DNA from: Bufo bufo | Taxonomy: Eukaryota > Chordata > Amphibia > Anura > Bufonidae | Direction of reading: 5' to 3' | Length of the DNA: 64,000 nucleotides | Assembly: GCF_905171765.1 (NCBI RefSeq) | Contig: NC_053389.1 | Span: forward strand, 742,513,146 to 742,577,145 | Part shown: positions 53,241-64,000 of the stretch, piece by piece | Layout of the letters: the number at the start of each line of letters is the position of its first letter | Numbering within the stretch: position 1 is the stretch's first letter | Translations under genes and position numbers: made by a program | The notes under the pieces: generated by a model | Database searches by the model: none | Seen by the model: only the letters and a program-made list of their open reading frames with translations | What the model was told of the DNA's origin: nothing

Positions 53241-55480
53241 ATGTCATGCCAGATGTCCCAAATTAAGTGCACCTCTTTCAATGTGAGGGGTTTCAATACC
53301 CCACAAAAACGCTCCCAGGTTATTCGCCTCCTTAAGAAATCCCGTACAGGAATTTGCTTCCTCCAGGAGCTGCACTTAAAGGCGTCCAATGTTCCTAACA
53401 TGCAGAAATCCTACTTCCAAAACTGGTTTATTAGCGCTTTGACAAGGCCAAAAGAGGGGTGGGAATAGCAATCTCCAAATATATCCCCTTTAAGTTGTTA
53501 ACAACGCAGACCGACCCAGATGGACGGTTCATTTTTGTGAAGGGCGTTATAGGCACAAAAAAGGTCACTTTGGCCAGTCTGTATAGCCCAAATAGAGGAC
53601 AGAAACATTGGATTAAAAGCACCTTACAGAAGCTTAGATTGTTTGCGGAAGGAGTTTGGCTGCTAGGCGGAGATCTAAATGTCACATTGAATCCACATGT
53701 AGACACATCAGACGGCACCTCACAACTAACACAATCAGCAATAGGATGTATAAATAACTACCTCGCTGAAGTAAACCTACTTGACACCTGGCGTCTAACA
53801 CACCCGGACGGACGTGACTATACCTTTTTCTCCGCCCCCCACAACACATACAAGAGACTAGACTACAAATTTATCTCCAACAACTCCATAGATATGGTAG
53901 AAATCTCCAACATAGATCCTATCACGATCTCGGACCATGCACCGACTTCAACAGTAATACACTTTTCCAGTTTACCCACACAATATAAACAATGGCGGCT
54001 AAATGAAACGCTACTGGACAGACCCGCGGACGTCAAATCTCTAGAGCAAAATCTAGCATGGTTCTTCTCTGAGAACGCTACACCTGGAATGCCATACACA
54101 ATATTGTGGGAGACACATAAGACAGTAATGAGGGGAGAACTTATTGCACTAGGCTGCAGATTGCGGAGAAAGAGTCCATCTATAAACGCTCCAAAGCACT
54201 AAGCGCACAGACAGACTTATGCAAACCTAGAACCCAACTTAAAGATCACCTTAATATTTGCCATGCGAAGGCCTACCAATACTCCTAGTTCAGATTTTAC
54301 TCACATGGAGATAAAGGTACGAAGCTTATGTCCTCACTCATTAAGCAAAGGAAGGACTCCATGTACATACCCAGAATAAAGTCGGATCAAGGGGATATAT
54401 TATATAAGACGGCAGACATTGCCAACGAATTTCAAAAATTCTATAATCAGCTGTATGGACTGGCGAATCACAACACCCCTACAAACCCCCAACTAGTCAC
54501 AGCAATAGACCAGTTCCTGGAACATCTCAATCTCCCCCAAATCACATCACAAGAAGGGGAGACCCTTCTGGCCCCAGTCACAGATAATGAAATCAAAAAA
54601 ATTATGTCTTCTATGCCATTAGGCAAAAGCCCTGGCCCGGATGGCTTCCCAGTAGGATACTATAAAAAAATTTGCCACCTCCCTGGTCCCCCACCTAACA
54701 GCCTGGTGCAATGCACTTCTTACTGGCTCACAATTACACAAACAGTCGCTGGAGGCCACTGTAACCATCCTCCCCAAGCCTGGGAAAGATACCACACTCT
54801 GTGGTAGCTACAGGCCTATATCACTGTTAAATGTGGACATAAAAATTTGGACAAATCTCCTAGCCACACGCCTAAGCCTACTGCTACCAAAAATCATCCA
54901 CCCAGACCAAGCAGGCTTCGTACCCGGTAGAGAGGGGAATCACAACTCCTGCAGGATAATTACAGCTATGCAATGGTCTATACAGCACCACCTTCCCCTG
55001 ACTATCCTCAGTGTTGATGCGGAGAAGGCCTTCGACCGGGTGAACTGGGACTTCATGACAAAAACTCTGCATAGGTTTGGTATCCCAGAGCGGTTTCAGG
55101 ACGCAGTCATGATGCTGTATAGGGACCCGAGTGCTAGAATAAGAGTCAATGGCACCTTGTCGCCATCCTTCCCCATACGCAACGGGACGCGTCAGGGCTG
55201 CCCCCTGTCTCCAGCTCTCTACATCCTGGTGATGGAGACTCTCTTCTCCAGGCAATCAGGGATCATCCCGCAATACGGGGAGTCAGAGCCAACAACGACT
55301 CCATTGAATACACCAATGTAGCATATGCAGACGATTTACTGATATTGGACAATAATAGGAGTTACAGAATTAGGCTCACCAAGGCGCTAGTCAGACACCT
55401 CGGACTATCCCATCGACCACACTGCCCAGTTAGAAGGGCAACTCTCCCCTTCTTCCCTGGTTACCGTTCACATATAAATT
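53241..55480 (+). pseudogene. L1 ORF2 (endonuclease and partial reverse transcriptase)
   Basis: The start is MSQIKCTSFNVRGFNTPQKR at 53253, or 12 bases upstream at 53241. The apurinic-type endonuclease spans about 53253-53990: FNVRG, QELH, LLGGDLNVTL and TISDHAP, with frameshifts near 53460. The reverse transcriptase follows with PLGKSPGPDGFPVGYYK (about 54620), a frame break, HPDQAGFVPGRE, SVDAEKAFDRVNWDF (motif A, about 55013), RQGCPLSPALYIL (motif B) and YADDLLILD (motif C, about 55325). Sequence then passes straight into short non-homologous coding and the 3' UTR. The thumb and the Cys-rich C-terminus are deleted. Confidence 0.88.
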
Positions 55481-55855
55481 GTGTTATGTCATTTTCTGCA
55501 ACTGCTCAAGTATACTGTAGGACCTTTCTTACTGCTTACAGGTTTCCAATATATAATATTCTAACATGCAACATGACATTATATAAATATGTATGCTATG
55601 CACTATGAACTATGTTACATGCTACGTTTGGTCTTCCCAATAGAGGAATTTGATGTACAATAGGGACGTTATATGCAATTTAACATGGTTTTCCACCTTT
55701 GTATGATATGCTAACATGAATTCCTTTCTATGCAATGCAATTTACATGCCTCTATGTAGATGGTTATATGCAATGTGAAATAATTTATTTGTGCATACAA
55801 TGTTAATGTCTTAGTATGCTTTTCAGTATGCTGTTTAATAAAAAGAAAATTGACA

Positions 55856-55872
55856 AAGAGTGTATCCACACA
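55856..55872. repeat. L1 target-site duplication, right copy
   Basis: Identical to 51519-51535. Confidence 0.97.
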
Positions 55873-56216
55873 TGCATACATTCAAAACGCACCTCTCTAG
55901 GCAGGAGTTAACGGACTCGCCCCCTATATCCTTGTATTGGACACCAAATTCCCCTGTAAATTTCAAGTTGTAGCTGCTGGGAGACGCCACGAATGCGTCA
56001 ACCAGAGGCAGACCGGGACAAGCGTAGAGTGCGCAGAAACACACAGGGAACCACCATCTGTAATATGAAACCAAAAAGTTAATGTGTAAACTGTGCTCAT
56101 ACCACCAAAACCAATTAAAACATATCGCAACACAAATGTTGGGCACAAAACTCAAGATACAGTATTTGACTGCTCATATACACGGAATGAAGAGGTGAGA
56201 CACTAGGATCAGCAGA

Positions 56217-57152
56217 TCAAGTGAAGACCCCCAAATTAAAGTCTCTATTGAGACCCCTGGGCTCCAGGGTGTCTAGTCTATGCATCCATTTCAATTCTAA
56301 ACGCTTCAACAGGGTCTCCCGATCACCTCCTCGTCGGGGTTGTCTGATCCCATCAATAATTTGGAACCTCAGCTGTGAGATGTTATGTCCAGCTTTGAAA
56401 AAATGTTCCGGGACGGGGAGGTCCAAAGCAAGTTTGCGAATATTAGATTTATGTTGTTTCAGTCTCTTTTTGACTTCTTGTGTCGTCTCACCCACATATA
56501 AAAGTCCACACGGGCATCAAAGTATATAAAGAGGAATTGCATGTAAAAAATTGCCTGATGCTGTACCTCCTGCCTGTCCTGGGGTGTACGAAGGTGTTCC
56601 CTTTTATCATGCTGTTACAGTGACAGCAGCCGAGACATGGAAAATACTCAGTTTTCTTATTAAACTGTGGTTGGGGGAGTGCACATCTGCATGAACTAGC
56701 TTATCCTTCAAATTCGGACCCCTTTTATATGAAAACAGTGGCGGATTCTGAAATTCTGGAATACCCGGGAAAGCCTGTGTCAGGAGACCCCAGTTTTTTG
56801 TAATTAGCGCTGCTACTTTATTACTTAAGCATGTGTACCTCGATACAAAGGGAATTCTGTTAGATGTTTTTTTGTTAGATGTATTGTACAATAACGTTTG
56901 TCTCTGTGTGTCCAGGACTCTATCTTTATGTCTGTCGACCAGTTGTGCAGGGTAACCCCTTTCTATGAATTTCTTTTTTATTTCATCCAATCTAGTCAGT
57001 GCTTTTTCTTCCTCACTAACAATTTTCACTCGTAGGAGCTGGCTATATGGTTGTGACTTGACCATGCCGCGTGGATGTGCGCTATCAAACTGTAGGATAT
57101 TATTCTTATCTGTTGTCTTGATTTGTATTTCAGTAACTAGCGAACCACCCTG
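56217..57152 (-). pseudogene. Penelope-like protein, C-terminal part with GIY-YIG endonuclease (minus copy)
   Basis: On the minus strand it starts in the C-terminal reverse-transcriptase/linker region, with IKTTDKNNILQFDSAHPRG, then PYSQLLRVK and KKFIERGYPAQLVDRHKD. It continues with VAALITKNWGLLTQ to LKDKLVHADVHSP. After a frame change come a Cys-rich segment and the nuclease, with VGETTQEVKKRLKQHKSNIR, VPEHFFKAGHNI and LLKRLELKWMHRLDTL. This is the most complete nuclease of the two copies. Frameshifts near 57030 and 56640 break the frame. Confidence 0.82.
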
Positions 57153-59600
57153 CGATACAGCGATAAAACAGACAAGAATGCCACCACCACGGAATCATCG
57201 GAAGAACCCAGTGATAATGCTCTTTTTTTAGGAGATGGCAAAGCGACATCCCAAGAAAGCATAGGCGACAAAGAAGAGGAGAGTCCAAGCACGGACGGTG
57301 GAGGAAAAACCATCATTACCAGATCGAGGAAACCCCTGATTGGTCCGAATCGGATGGAACAGACCAGCAGATCCAAATAAATCTCCCTGAACAAACAAAG
57401 ATTGAATCATTAGTGGTAAATATTTCTTAATTTACCTTTTCTGACTCTGAACTTGCTATACTGAACAGGGGACTCTCCTATTGCCCTACCGCACAGGTAG
57501 ATTGGTTCAATTATGAAGTTGACTTTTTTGCATTTTTCAGACGCCTTAGGTTAAAAGGCTTTTTTGCTGAAAACACAACAAATGATACTATGGGAGGGAC
57601 TAAGGAGGCTGGGAATGACACTTTGTCCTTAAGGGATTATAGAATCCCGACCGAAAGTAATTTTCTTTCCCCCCCTAACAATAAAGTAATTGAAGCATAC
57701 ATCACACTAGTGCAAAAAGATACGTTTAGGTTGAGGGAGCAGTCTTCACAACTGAGATTTAGGTCTAACCTCTCTAGAACCGAAAATGATACGTAACTGA
57801 AATTAAGTAATAGGAATTATATCACTATCAAACCCGCTGATAAAGGGGGAGCAATAGTGATTATGGACACTGTTAAGTATGAGCAGGAGATCAGACGCCA
57901 ACTCGGTGATACCTCGGTATATCGCCTTGTCAACCATGATCCAAAATTTGAAATAGCACGGAGAATCAAGCTCCTGGTTGACGACGCATATGCCGAAGGG
58001 ACCATTGATGACTCACTTCATAAATATCTCATTGCCACACAGCCCATTACACCAGTGCTATTTGTTTTACCGAAGATACATAAGGATAGGGACAATCCAC
58101 CCAGGCGACCAATAGTGTTAATGGTGTTAATTCGCTACTCTCCCCAATAGCCATTTTTTTAGACCACATCCTCAAGGAGTTCGCAATGATGGCTACATCC
58201 TTTGTCAGGGACACCACCCATTTCCTCTGTAAATTAGAAGCACTCACATTCACTGCGGGGCATCAGCTTGTATCCTTTGATGTTGTTAGCTTGTATACAA
58301 GCATAGATCATGATAAGGGTTTGAAAGCGGTAAAACATAGCCTCCAGAATTCTCAGTACACATCAGAGAAGGCAGATTTTATTTTATCATTGCTCGAAAT
58401 TGTACTTACCTGCAACTACTTCCTTTTAAAGGACGAGTTTTACATACAAAGCCGGGGGACCGCGATGGGATCTAACGTAGCCCCATCCTATGCCAACATC
58501 TATATGACACATTTTGAAGAAATGTATGTGTATCCATCCAGCTTCTTCTATCAAGTGAGGGGCTGGATGAGATACATTGATGACATTTTCTTTATATGGA
58601 CCGGAACTGAGACCGATTTACAGGAATTCAATCAATACCTTAATAACATACATATAAATGTAAAATTTACTAGAGTAAGCTCGACCAAAAAGCTCCAGAT
58701 TCTAGATACATCAGTGTACATACAGGGTGGTTCGCTAGTTACTGATATACACATCAAGACAACAGATAAGAATAATATCCTACAGTTTGATAGCGCACAT
58801 ACACGCGGCATGGTCAAGTCACTACCATATAGCCAGCTCCTACGAGTGAAAAGGATTGTTAGTGAGGAAGAAAAAGCACTGACTAGATTGGATGCAATGA
58901 AAAAGAAATTCATAGAAAGAGGTTACCCTGCACAACTGGTCGACAAACATAAAGATAGAGTCCTGGACACACAGAGACAAACGTTATTGTACAATACATC
59001 TAACAAAAAAACATCTAACAGAATTCTCTTTGTATTTAGGTACACATGCTTAAGTAATAAAGTAGCAGCGCTAATTACAAAAAACTGGGGTCTCCTGACA
59101 CAGGCTTTCCGGGTATTCCAGAATTTCAGAATCCGCCACTGTTTTCATATAAAAGGGGTCCGAATTTGAAGGATAAGCTAGTTCATGCAGATGTGCACTT
59201 CCCCCAACTACAGTTTAATAAGAAAACGGGGTGTTTTCCATGTCTCGGCTGCTGTCACTGTAACAGCATGATAAAAGGGAACACCTTCGTACACCCCAGG
59301 ACAGGCAAGAGGTACATCATCAGGCAATTTTTACATGCAATTCCTCTCATGTGATTTATATACTTCGATGCCCGTGTGGACTTTTATATGTGGGTGAGAC
59401 AACACAACACATTTTTTCAAAGCTGGACATAACATCTCACAGCTGAGGTTCAAAATTATTGATGGGATCAGACAACCCCAATGAGGAGGTGATCGGGAGA
59501 CCTTGTTGAAGCATTTAGAATTGAAATGGATACATAGACTAGACACCCTGGAGCCCAGGGGTCTCAATAGAGACTTTAATTTGGGGGTCTTCACTTGATC
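57153..59600 (+). pseudogene. Penelope-like reverse transcriptase with damaged GIY-YIG domain (plus copy)
   Basis: N-terminal pieces include SESGNDTLSLRDYRIP-like sequence (57600-57640). ITIKPADKGGAIVIMD (about 57822) follows a stop. PVLFVLPKIHKDRDNPP is near 58050. After a frame break, the 327-residue frame 58186-59169 has motif A SFDVVSLYTSID, motif B RGTAMGSNVAPSYANIYM and motif C YIDDIFFIW (about 58573). The thumb/linker follows, with FIERGYPAQLVDKHKD and LITKNWGLLTQAF. A frameshift at about 59165 leads to VHADVHF and the Cys-rich CLGCCHCNSM. The nuclease has lost its central part near 59400, just after a WVRQ remnant of the VGETTQ motif. Confidence 0.85.
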
Positions 59601-59752
59601 TGCTGATCCTAGTGTCTCACCTCTTTATTCCGTGTATATGAGCAGTCAAATACTGTATCTTAAGTTTTGTTCCCAACATTTGTGTTGCGATATGTTTTAA
59701 TTGGTTTTGGTGGTATGAGCACAGTTTACACATTGACTTTTTTGTTTCATCT
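57153..59752 (+). mobile_element. Penelope-like element, plus-strand copy, 3'-truncated
   Basis: The plus-strand copy holds the N-terminal region, the full reverse transcriptase, a linker and a damaged nuclease. Similarity to the minus copy's 3' region continues to about 59752 (TGACTTTTTTGTTTCAT) and then stops. It lacks the distal 3' region present in the other copy. Its 5' end joins the minus copy at 57152/57153. Confidence 0.78.
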
Positions 59753-61984
59753 TGTCTATCTAATCCGCAATATGCCGAACGCGAGCACCCAGAAGACAAC
59801 ACACTCATTAGAATAATAGTTGAAGATTAAGGAAGTCGCTTTATATTTGAATCTTATCATATCTAATCAACATCGCATCTACGAAAGGTAGGCATAGTAA
59901 AGTGGTGCCACCATACCCGTGCTAGTTCATGCCATTACACTGTCTTTCATAAAAGTAGTGTAGAACTAGAGCCTAGTTTGTGTTCCCCTTTACTTCCCCA
60001 TATGATCTAGATTCCTCCTGCTTACCTTATTTACTAGCACTGCAGTTCCTGTGAGCAGAAGGAAGTAGATTGGGCAGTCCTGAGCTCGACCCATCTATTT
60101 TCGTAGGTCCCATAAAATATTCAGTAGCTTCCCCATAAGTCCTTACACCTAAAATATTATCATAAACCTAACTACAACCTAAAACCCTAATTCAGACCAT
60201 TTTGGAACATTTTGTAGGATGCCCTGTATAAACATAACTTTATTGAACAAATTCTTTGGAAGTAAAGCCTTATTCTGGCTGGTTTATCACATGTTTATCA
60301 TTCCACTATGAAAGCAAAATGACCATGGCTATAAAGACAGGTGGCAATAAAGTATAACCTATATGTGTTGCATATCCACTGGCTTAATGATCAAGAAATA
60401 TAAGCAAGCAGATTTGGAATTTACATCAAATCGAAAATCAACAATAAAAGTGTTTTGTTAGTAGACCGCCTGCTTTATAAAACTGAAAATGATCTATGGC
60501 TGTTACTAGCATCATTTGGATATGCGTGAGAAGCTTGTGGGGAAGATAAGATTTCTGGAGAACAACATGAGAAAGGAAGCAATGGTATTTATTATATTCA
60601 TCCTAGAACAAATAAGGGTTGCAAAACTACAATGGAATGCTCCAGACAAATCTGAGAAACAAAATGCTAAACAAAACCTTAAAAACATATGGTAACAGGA
60701 CCAATGTCCGGTACTGAGACAAGAATCCCAAAGAAAGACAATATGAGTCTACAGAATGGACAACCCAAAACTGTGAAAATGTTCAATGTTAGAAAGCTGT
60801 GCAAAGACAACTCAAAGGTGTTGCCTCGTGAGGAAAACTGCTCTCACTAATCTCTATTGATGTGATACTACATTTCCTATGTGGCTGCTGTGGGGCAAGA
60901 ATATGACTGGCTGCAGCTGCTGAGGTTGATGAGACAAACTCTTTAAAGATGCATATCATCTAAGTGTGTAGCTGGCAAAAATTCTAATGAATAGCCATTT
61001 TGTGGAAGGAAAGGACAGACCTTGGCTTCTGCCAAGCTACTCTTACGTTTTTCTGCTGTCACCTTGCTATCAGCTTTTATCTGTATTTTGAAAGAGTGGT
61101 GAATATTAAAACAGTCTAACATTTACAGTTTTATAAATTGGGTTGTCAGGCAGAGAAGATCATTGACCAGTCTGTCTCAGATTATGTATGTCTTCAGCTC
61201 AAGGTACAGTACACAATTCTGGCCATACACAGTACATAAACGTAGGCTGAACCTACTGATTTCAGTGGATCTGGCTATCCATCTATTGTGTATGAAAGGC
61301 TTCCAACTCTCCCTCACAGTAGATATGGGGAACGATAAGGATCAGGCAGTTGCAATCCATTAAGATCCTTTTATCTTGGGGAGATAAACCACTGCCAGAG
61401 GTTAGCTATACTGCATGCTGAGCCAAGCAAACATGTGTGGAGTGATTTGGAGTGAGCTATCAGCTGAATAGTTTGGCCAACAATCTATCTAATATGTATA
61501 TGGACAGCCTTGGGAGGACAATAGAATGGCAAGGGAGCTTAGCCATACTAAAACAATACTGTTCTTCTACCCGTACAATCATATTAAGTCTCATGGACAC
61601 AACCCTATTGCTGCCTAATGTTGTTTCAGCAGAAACAACCCTTTCCACAGTGTGACCCTGACACCCCCAAAAAACATCTGATAATGCTGTGGTAAGCCAC
61701 AACAGTGGCAGCAAGTGAAGTGTAGTATTTTTGTGTATGGTAATCATTTTGATGAACGGAAACTGCTCATATAAAATTATGTTTTTTTCCTATACACATA
61801 TTTCGGTGAACTATTTAAATGTTGAACTTGAAATGAAATGAAAACTTCAGTAGATATAGTGAAAATCTGAGTAATACATCTATGCAGAGAAATGACTGGG
61901 CCCCATAGCAAATTTTTGAACAGCTCTCCCCAGCTACTTCACCACAACCCCCTCTTCCCATGCATTCACCCTCTTGCAGCTAAA
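59753..61984. other. No recognised feature (2.2 kb)
   Basis: AT-rich DNA. Frames at 61163-61363 and 61452-61747 carry no recognisable motif. Probably host intronic or intergenic sequence. Confidence 0.5.
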
Positions 61985-62310
61985 CTCAGGTCGCCATCTT
62001 TACCAGCACACAGGATGCAAACACAGGTCATCATCTCTGCCCCCAACCCAGCATCACACAGGTTGCCAACACAGGCCATTATCTCTGCTCCCCTCCAACA
62101 CCAACACACATCTCCATTTCTGTGCCCCCCCCCCCATTCCCCACCAGAACACAAGTCACCAACACATGTTGCCATTTATGCTCTACCCACTCTTCACCAG
62201 CACACAGGTCACCATCACTGTGCCCCCTCCCCCAATAGAGCACAGGCGCAACCTCTGCCAACACAGATCACCATCTTTGCACCCTCTCACCAGTGTTCAG
62301 GTTGCCATCT
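61985..62310. repeat. Degenerate C-rich minisatellite
   Basis: Phrases such as ACCAGCACACAGG, CACCATC and TCTGTGCCCCC recur about every 50-65 bases, roughly six times with much variation. The long frames across it on both strands come from the repeat. Confidence 0.75.
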
Positions 62311-64000
62311 CTCCCCACCCCTTTATGGGCTTCAACCGAGCCCCAGCCGAAACTCTTCGAGAAAAAGCATCAAACCTTCTACTATCTGTGTGAAAGGACC
62401 TTCCTGTCACATAAGCCTGTGTTTCTTTCAGAGTTATGTGACCCTATGATGTCAGATGGTTCTTAAGACGCTTGGGATTTAGTGCTCAAAGTCCTCCTAA
62501 GTCCCTGGCCATGACATTTACTCTGACTCCTCTGTCCAGCGTTATGCCACTCTGGACAGTGGAGTCTGTCTGGAGTATGCCTGGCCTTAGCCTCTTGCTG
62601 AGTATAAATAATGAATAGTCCTTTACTTCTACTGTTGTGCCAGGCTGCTGTCCCAGCCCAGGCCACTTTCTGGCCAGGGCCTGCGGCAGCCACTACAGCT
62701 ACTATGGCAGTAGTTACAACCCCTGCATCAATGTCCTTTGGAGAGACTGGACCTCTTGCAGCTGACGGGCATCCTAAGATTATTAGCATCTTTCTTTGTA
62801 GATCTACTACAGCTAAGTACTAATTCTTTACAAACATTAAATTCACATTAAATCATAAATTTCAACTGTAATTTTTGGTTGACCTAAAGCCAATGCACCC
62901 CCTCATTTCATCCTGGCGCACTACATGTATATGTATTAAATTAAAAAGGGATATCTGCATCTAATCTTACTATTAGCTGAGTACTTGATGTTGTAGATGC
63001 AATGCCAAGCCTCCGTGTCCCTTCCCTCCCTAAAACTCTGTGCCGATTCAACCCTGGCCCTAGCAGCCAGTCTGTGTCCAGGTCAACGCTAGATTGGCAC
63101 TGGGATAAGAACACAGAGAGGGAAAAGTGGCCCGGTAACAATCATTCGATGTCATTGTACACCTGGCTTGTGTCAGTAATCAGATAAAAAAATATATATA
63201 TATTTTACATAAAAAGTTAAAAGTTATAAAGTATATCCATGCTGTCTTCTATAACATGTGGTCAACATTCTGCTTATACAACCAGAAAGTAACACTACAT
63301 AGTTCCTTTTTGGGGGCTAAATAAATTTGATAATTGTCTCTTCTCCATGACAAAACACCATAATAGTATGAAGGCATATTGCGTGTGTCCCACGTCCCAT
63401 TGGACTAAAGCCAAGTTTTAACGCCCGCTGCACAGGTGTGTGAGGTAATTGGCACCAAAAGCTTCCTGACAGTCCAAGCAGTCTCCTCTACTTGACCTGT
63501 AAAGAGTAAAGCCCACAAACCAAATCTTGATCATCTTGCTAAACGCTCCAGCTTCATGCTGAGTCTGCATCCGAAACACATGAATAAAATTAAACAGTTT
63601 TGGCTATAGTGATGAGAAAATGAAGCATGGTGTGTATTCCCTGGGGTCCCCCCTCAGCCCGGCCCTCTCATGCACAGACGTACTTAGTTCTCCTCCCTTT
63701 TGGAGTAAATCACATTGATATCCCATTTAACCCCATCAATGCCAGCGAAGTGAATTCTGAGACTTTGCGATGTGGAGATATCATTGTATTTACTGTAAGT
63801 AAGGACAACCTTGTTGTTTTATCGCTGCGCTTTATATCTTTTCTTATCCTATACGTCTCATTATAAAGAACACCCTACACTGTATAACAGTGTTCATTTC
63901 TACATTGGGTACCAGGCAGGGCTTTCTAATCTGGTGAAATGCATTTGTCCATTAAAATCAATAGAACAGATGTAATTTTTTTCTGCTAAAGTTTTACATT
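62311..64000. other. No recognised feature (1.7 kb)
   Basis: No repeat terminus, exon-like frame or RNA gene is evident. A short TATATATATA run lies at about 63192. Confidence 0.5.

Larger units (their letters stand above)
51536..55855 (+). mobile_element. L1-clade LINE, both ends present, ORF2 internally deleted
   Basis: It is flanked by a perfect 17-bp duplication. It begins AACTACTAGGGGGCGGAGCC, a 5' leader, followed by ORF1, ORF2 and a 3' UTR ending TTTAATAAAAAGAAAATTGAC. At 4.3 kb it is shorter than a full L1, because ORF2 lacks everything after the reverse-transcriptase active site. It is inserted in the 3' non-coding region of the minus-strand Penelope copy, in opposite orientation. 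A long poly(A) tail is not present. Confidence 0.92.
50352..57152 (-). mobile_element. Penelope-like element, minus-strand copy, split by L1
   Basis: On the minus strand, from 57152: the C-terminal reverse-transcriptase region, a zinc-finger-like linker, the GIY-YIG endonuclease (to about 56217), and a 3' non-coding region. That region is cut by the L1 insertion (51536-55855) and continues from 51518 to about 50352. It contains a TTTATTCACTCAGACAGC block and a hammerhead-like motif. The part 5' of the reverse-transcriptase C-terminus is absent. The copy meets an oppositely oriented copy at 57152/57153. Confidence 0.75.

Noticed and set aside
61892..62449. Overlapping frames of 185 and 139 codons
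   Set aside because: They cover a degenerate C-rich minisatellite; frames are open on both strands.

Overview
The window reads as non-coding, transposon-dense vertebrate DNA, most probably from a frog or toad (anuran). I recognise no host gene, exon, tRNA, rRNA or other cellular RNA gene. The assignment is inferred from the repeat mix: many hAT elements with 8-bp target duplications and TIRs starting TAGTGATGG, TAGTGTTG or TAGAGATGAGC, long-TIR Tc1 elements, a CR1-clade LINE, an L1-clade LINE, Penelope-like retroelements with a GIY-YIG nuclease, chromovirus remnants, TTAA-flanked piggyBac-type elements and a Harbinger-type MITE. Most coding remnants are broken. The exception is a 720-codon CR1 reverse-transcriptase frame.

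Layout. 1-4.6 kb: a possible Tc1/mariner remnant, a TTAA-type MITE, and a Harbinger-like MITE holding a LINE 3' end. 4.6-10.0 kb: hAT copy B on the minus strand, split by a 2.5-kb foldback element with arms of about 1.2 kb and an 8-bp target duplication. 10.0-17.0 kb: hAT copy A on the plus strand, joined head-to-head to B and carrying a solo-LTR candidate and a non-autonomous hAT. 17.0-18.3 kb: Ty3/gypsy chromovirus pol end plus LTR-like DNA. 18.4-25.4 kb: hAT copy D, complete between its TIRs, with several internal satellite arrays. 26.5-29.8 kb: a palindrome, Tc1 copy 1, a GATA microsatellite, an LTR candidate and a short hAT MITE. 31.9-32.9 kb: Tc1 copy 2, internally deleted. 33.0-35.2 kb: CR1 LINE. 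37.5-39.0 kb: a Tc1 element of another family. 39.6-40.5 kb: duplicated short repeats. 41.2-43.2 kb: hAT copy C, a deletion derivative of the A family. 44.8-50.35 kb: MITEs and two nested TTAA elements. 50.35-59.75 kb: two Penelope-like copies in inverted orientation, one of them split by an L1 element with a 17-bp target duplication. 59.75-64 kb: mostly unrecognised sequence with one minisatellite.

The elements do not form a cooperating gene system; the story is one of nesting. Relative ages follow from it: hAT B is older than the foldback; hAT A is older than its LTR and its hAT passenger; the Penelope copy is older than the L1; the outer TTAA element is older than the inner one. The least ordinary objects are the foldback element, the head-to-head Penelope pair with decayed hammerhead-like motifs, and the palindromic satellites inside the hAT and TTAA elements. 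Family names come from recognising motifs and termini by eye; no database search was run.
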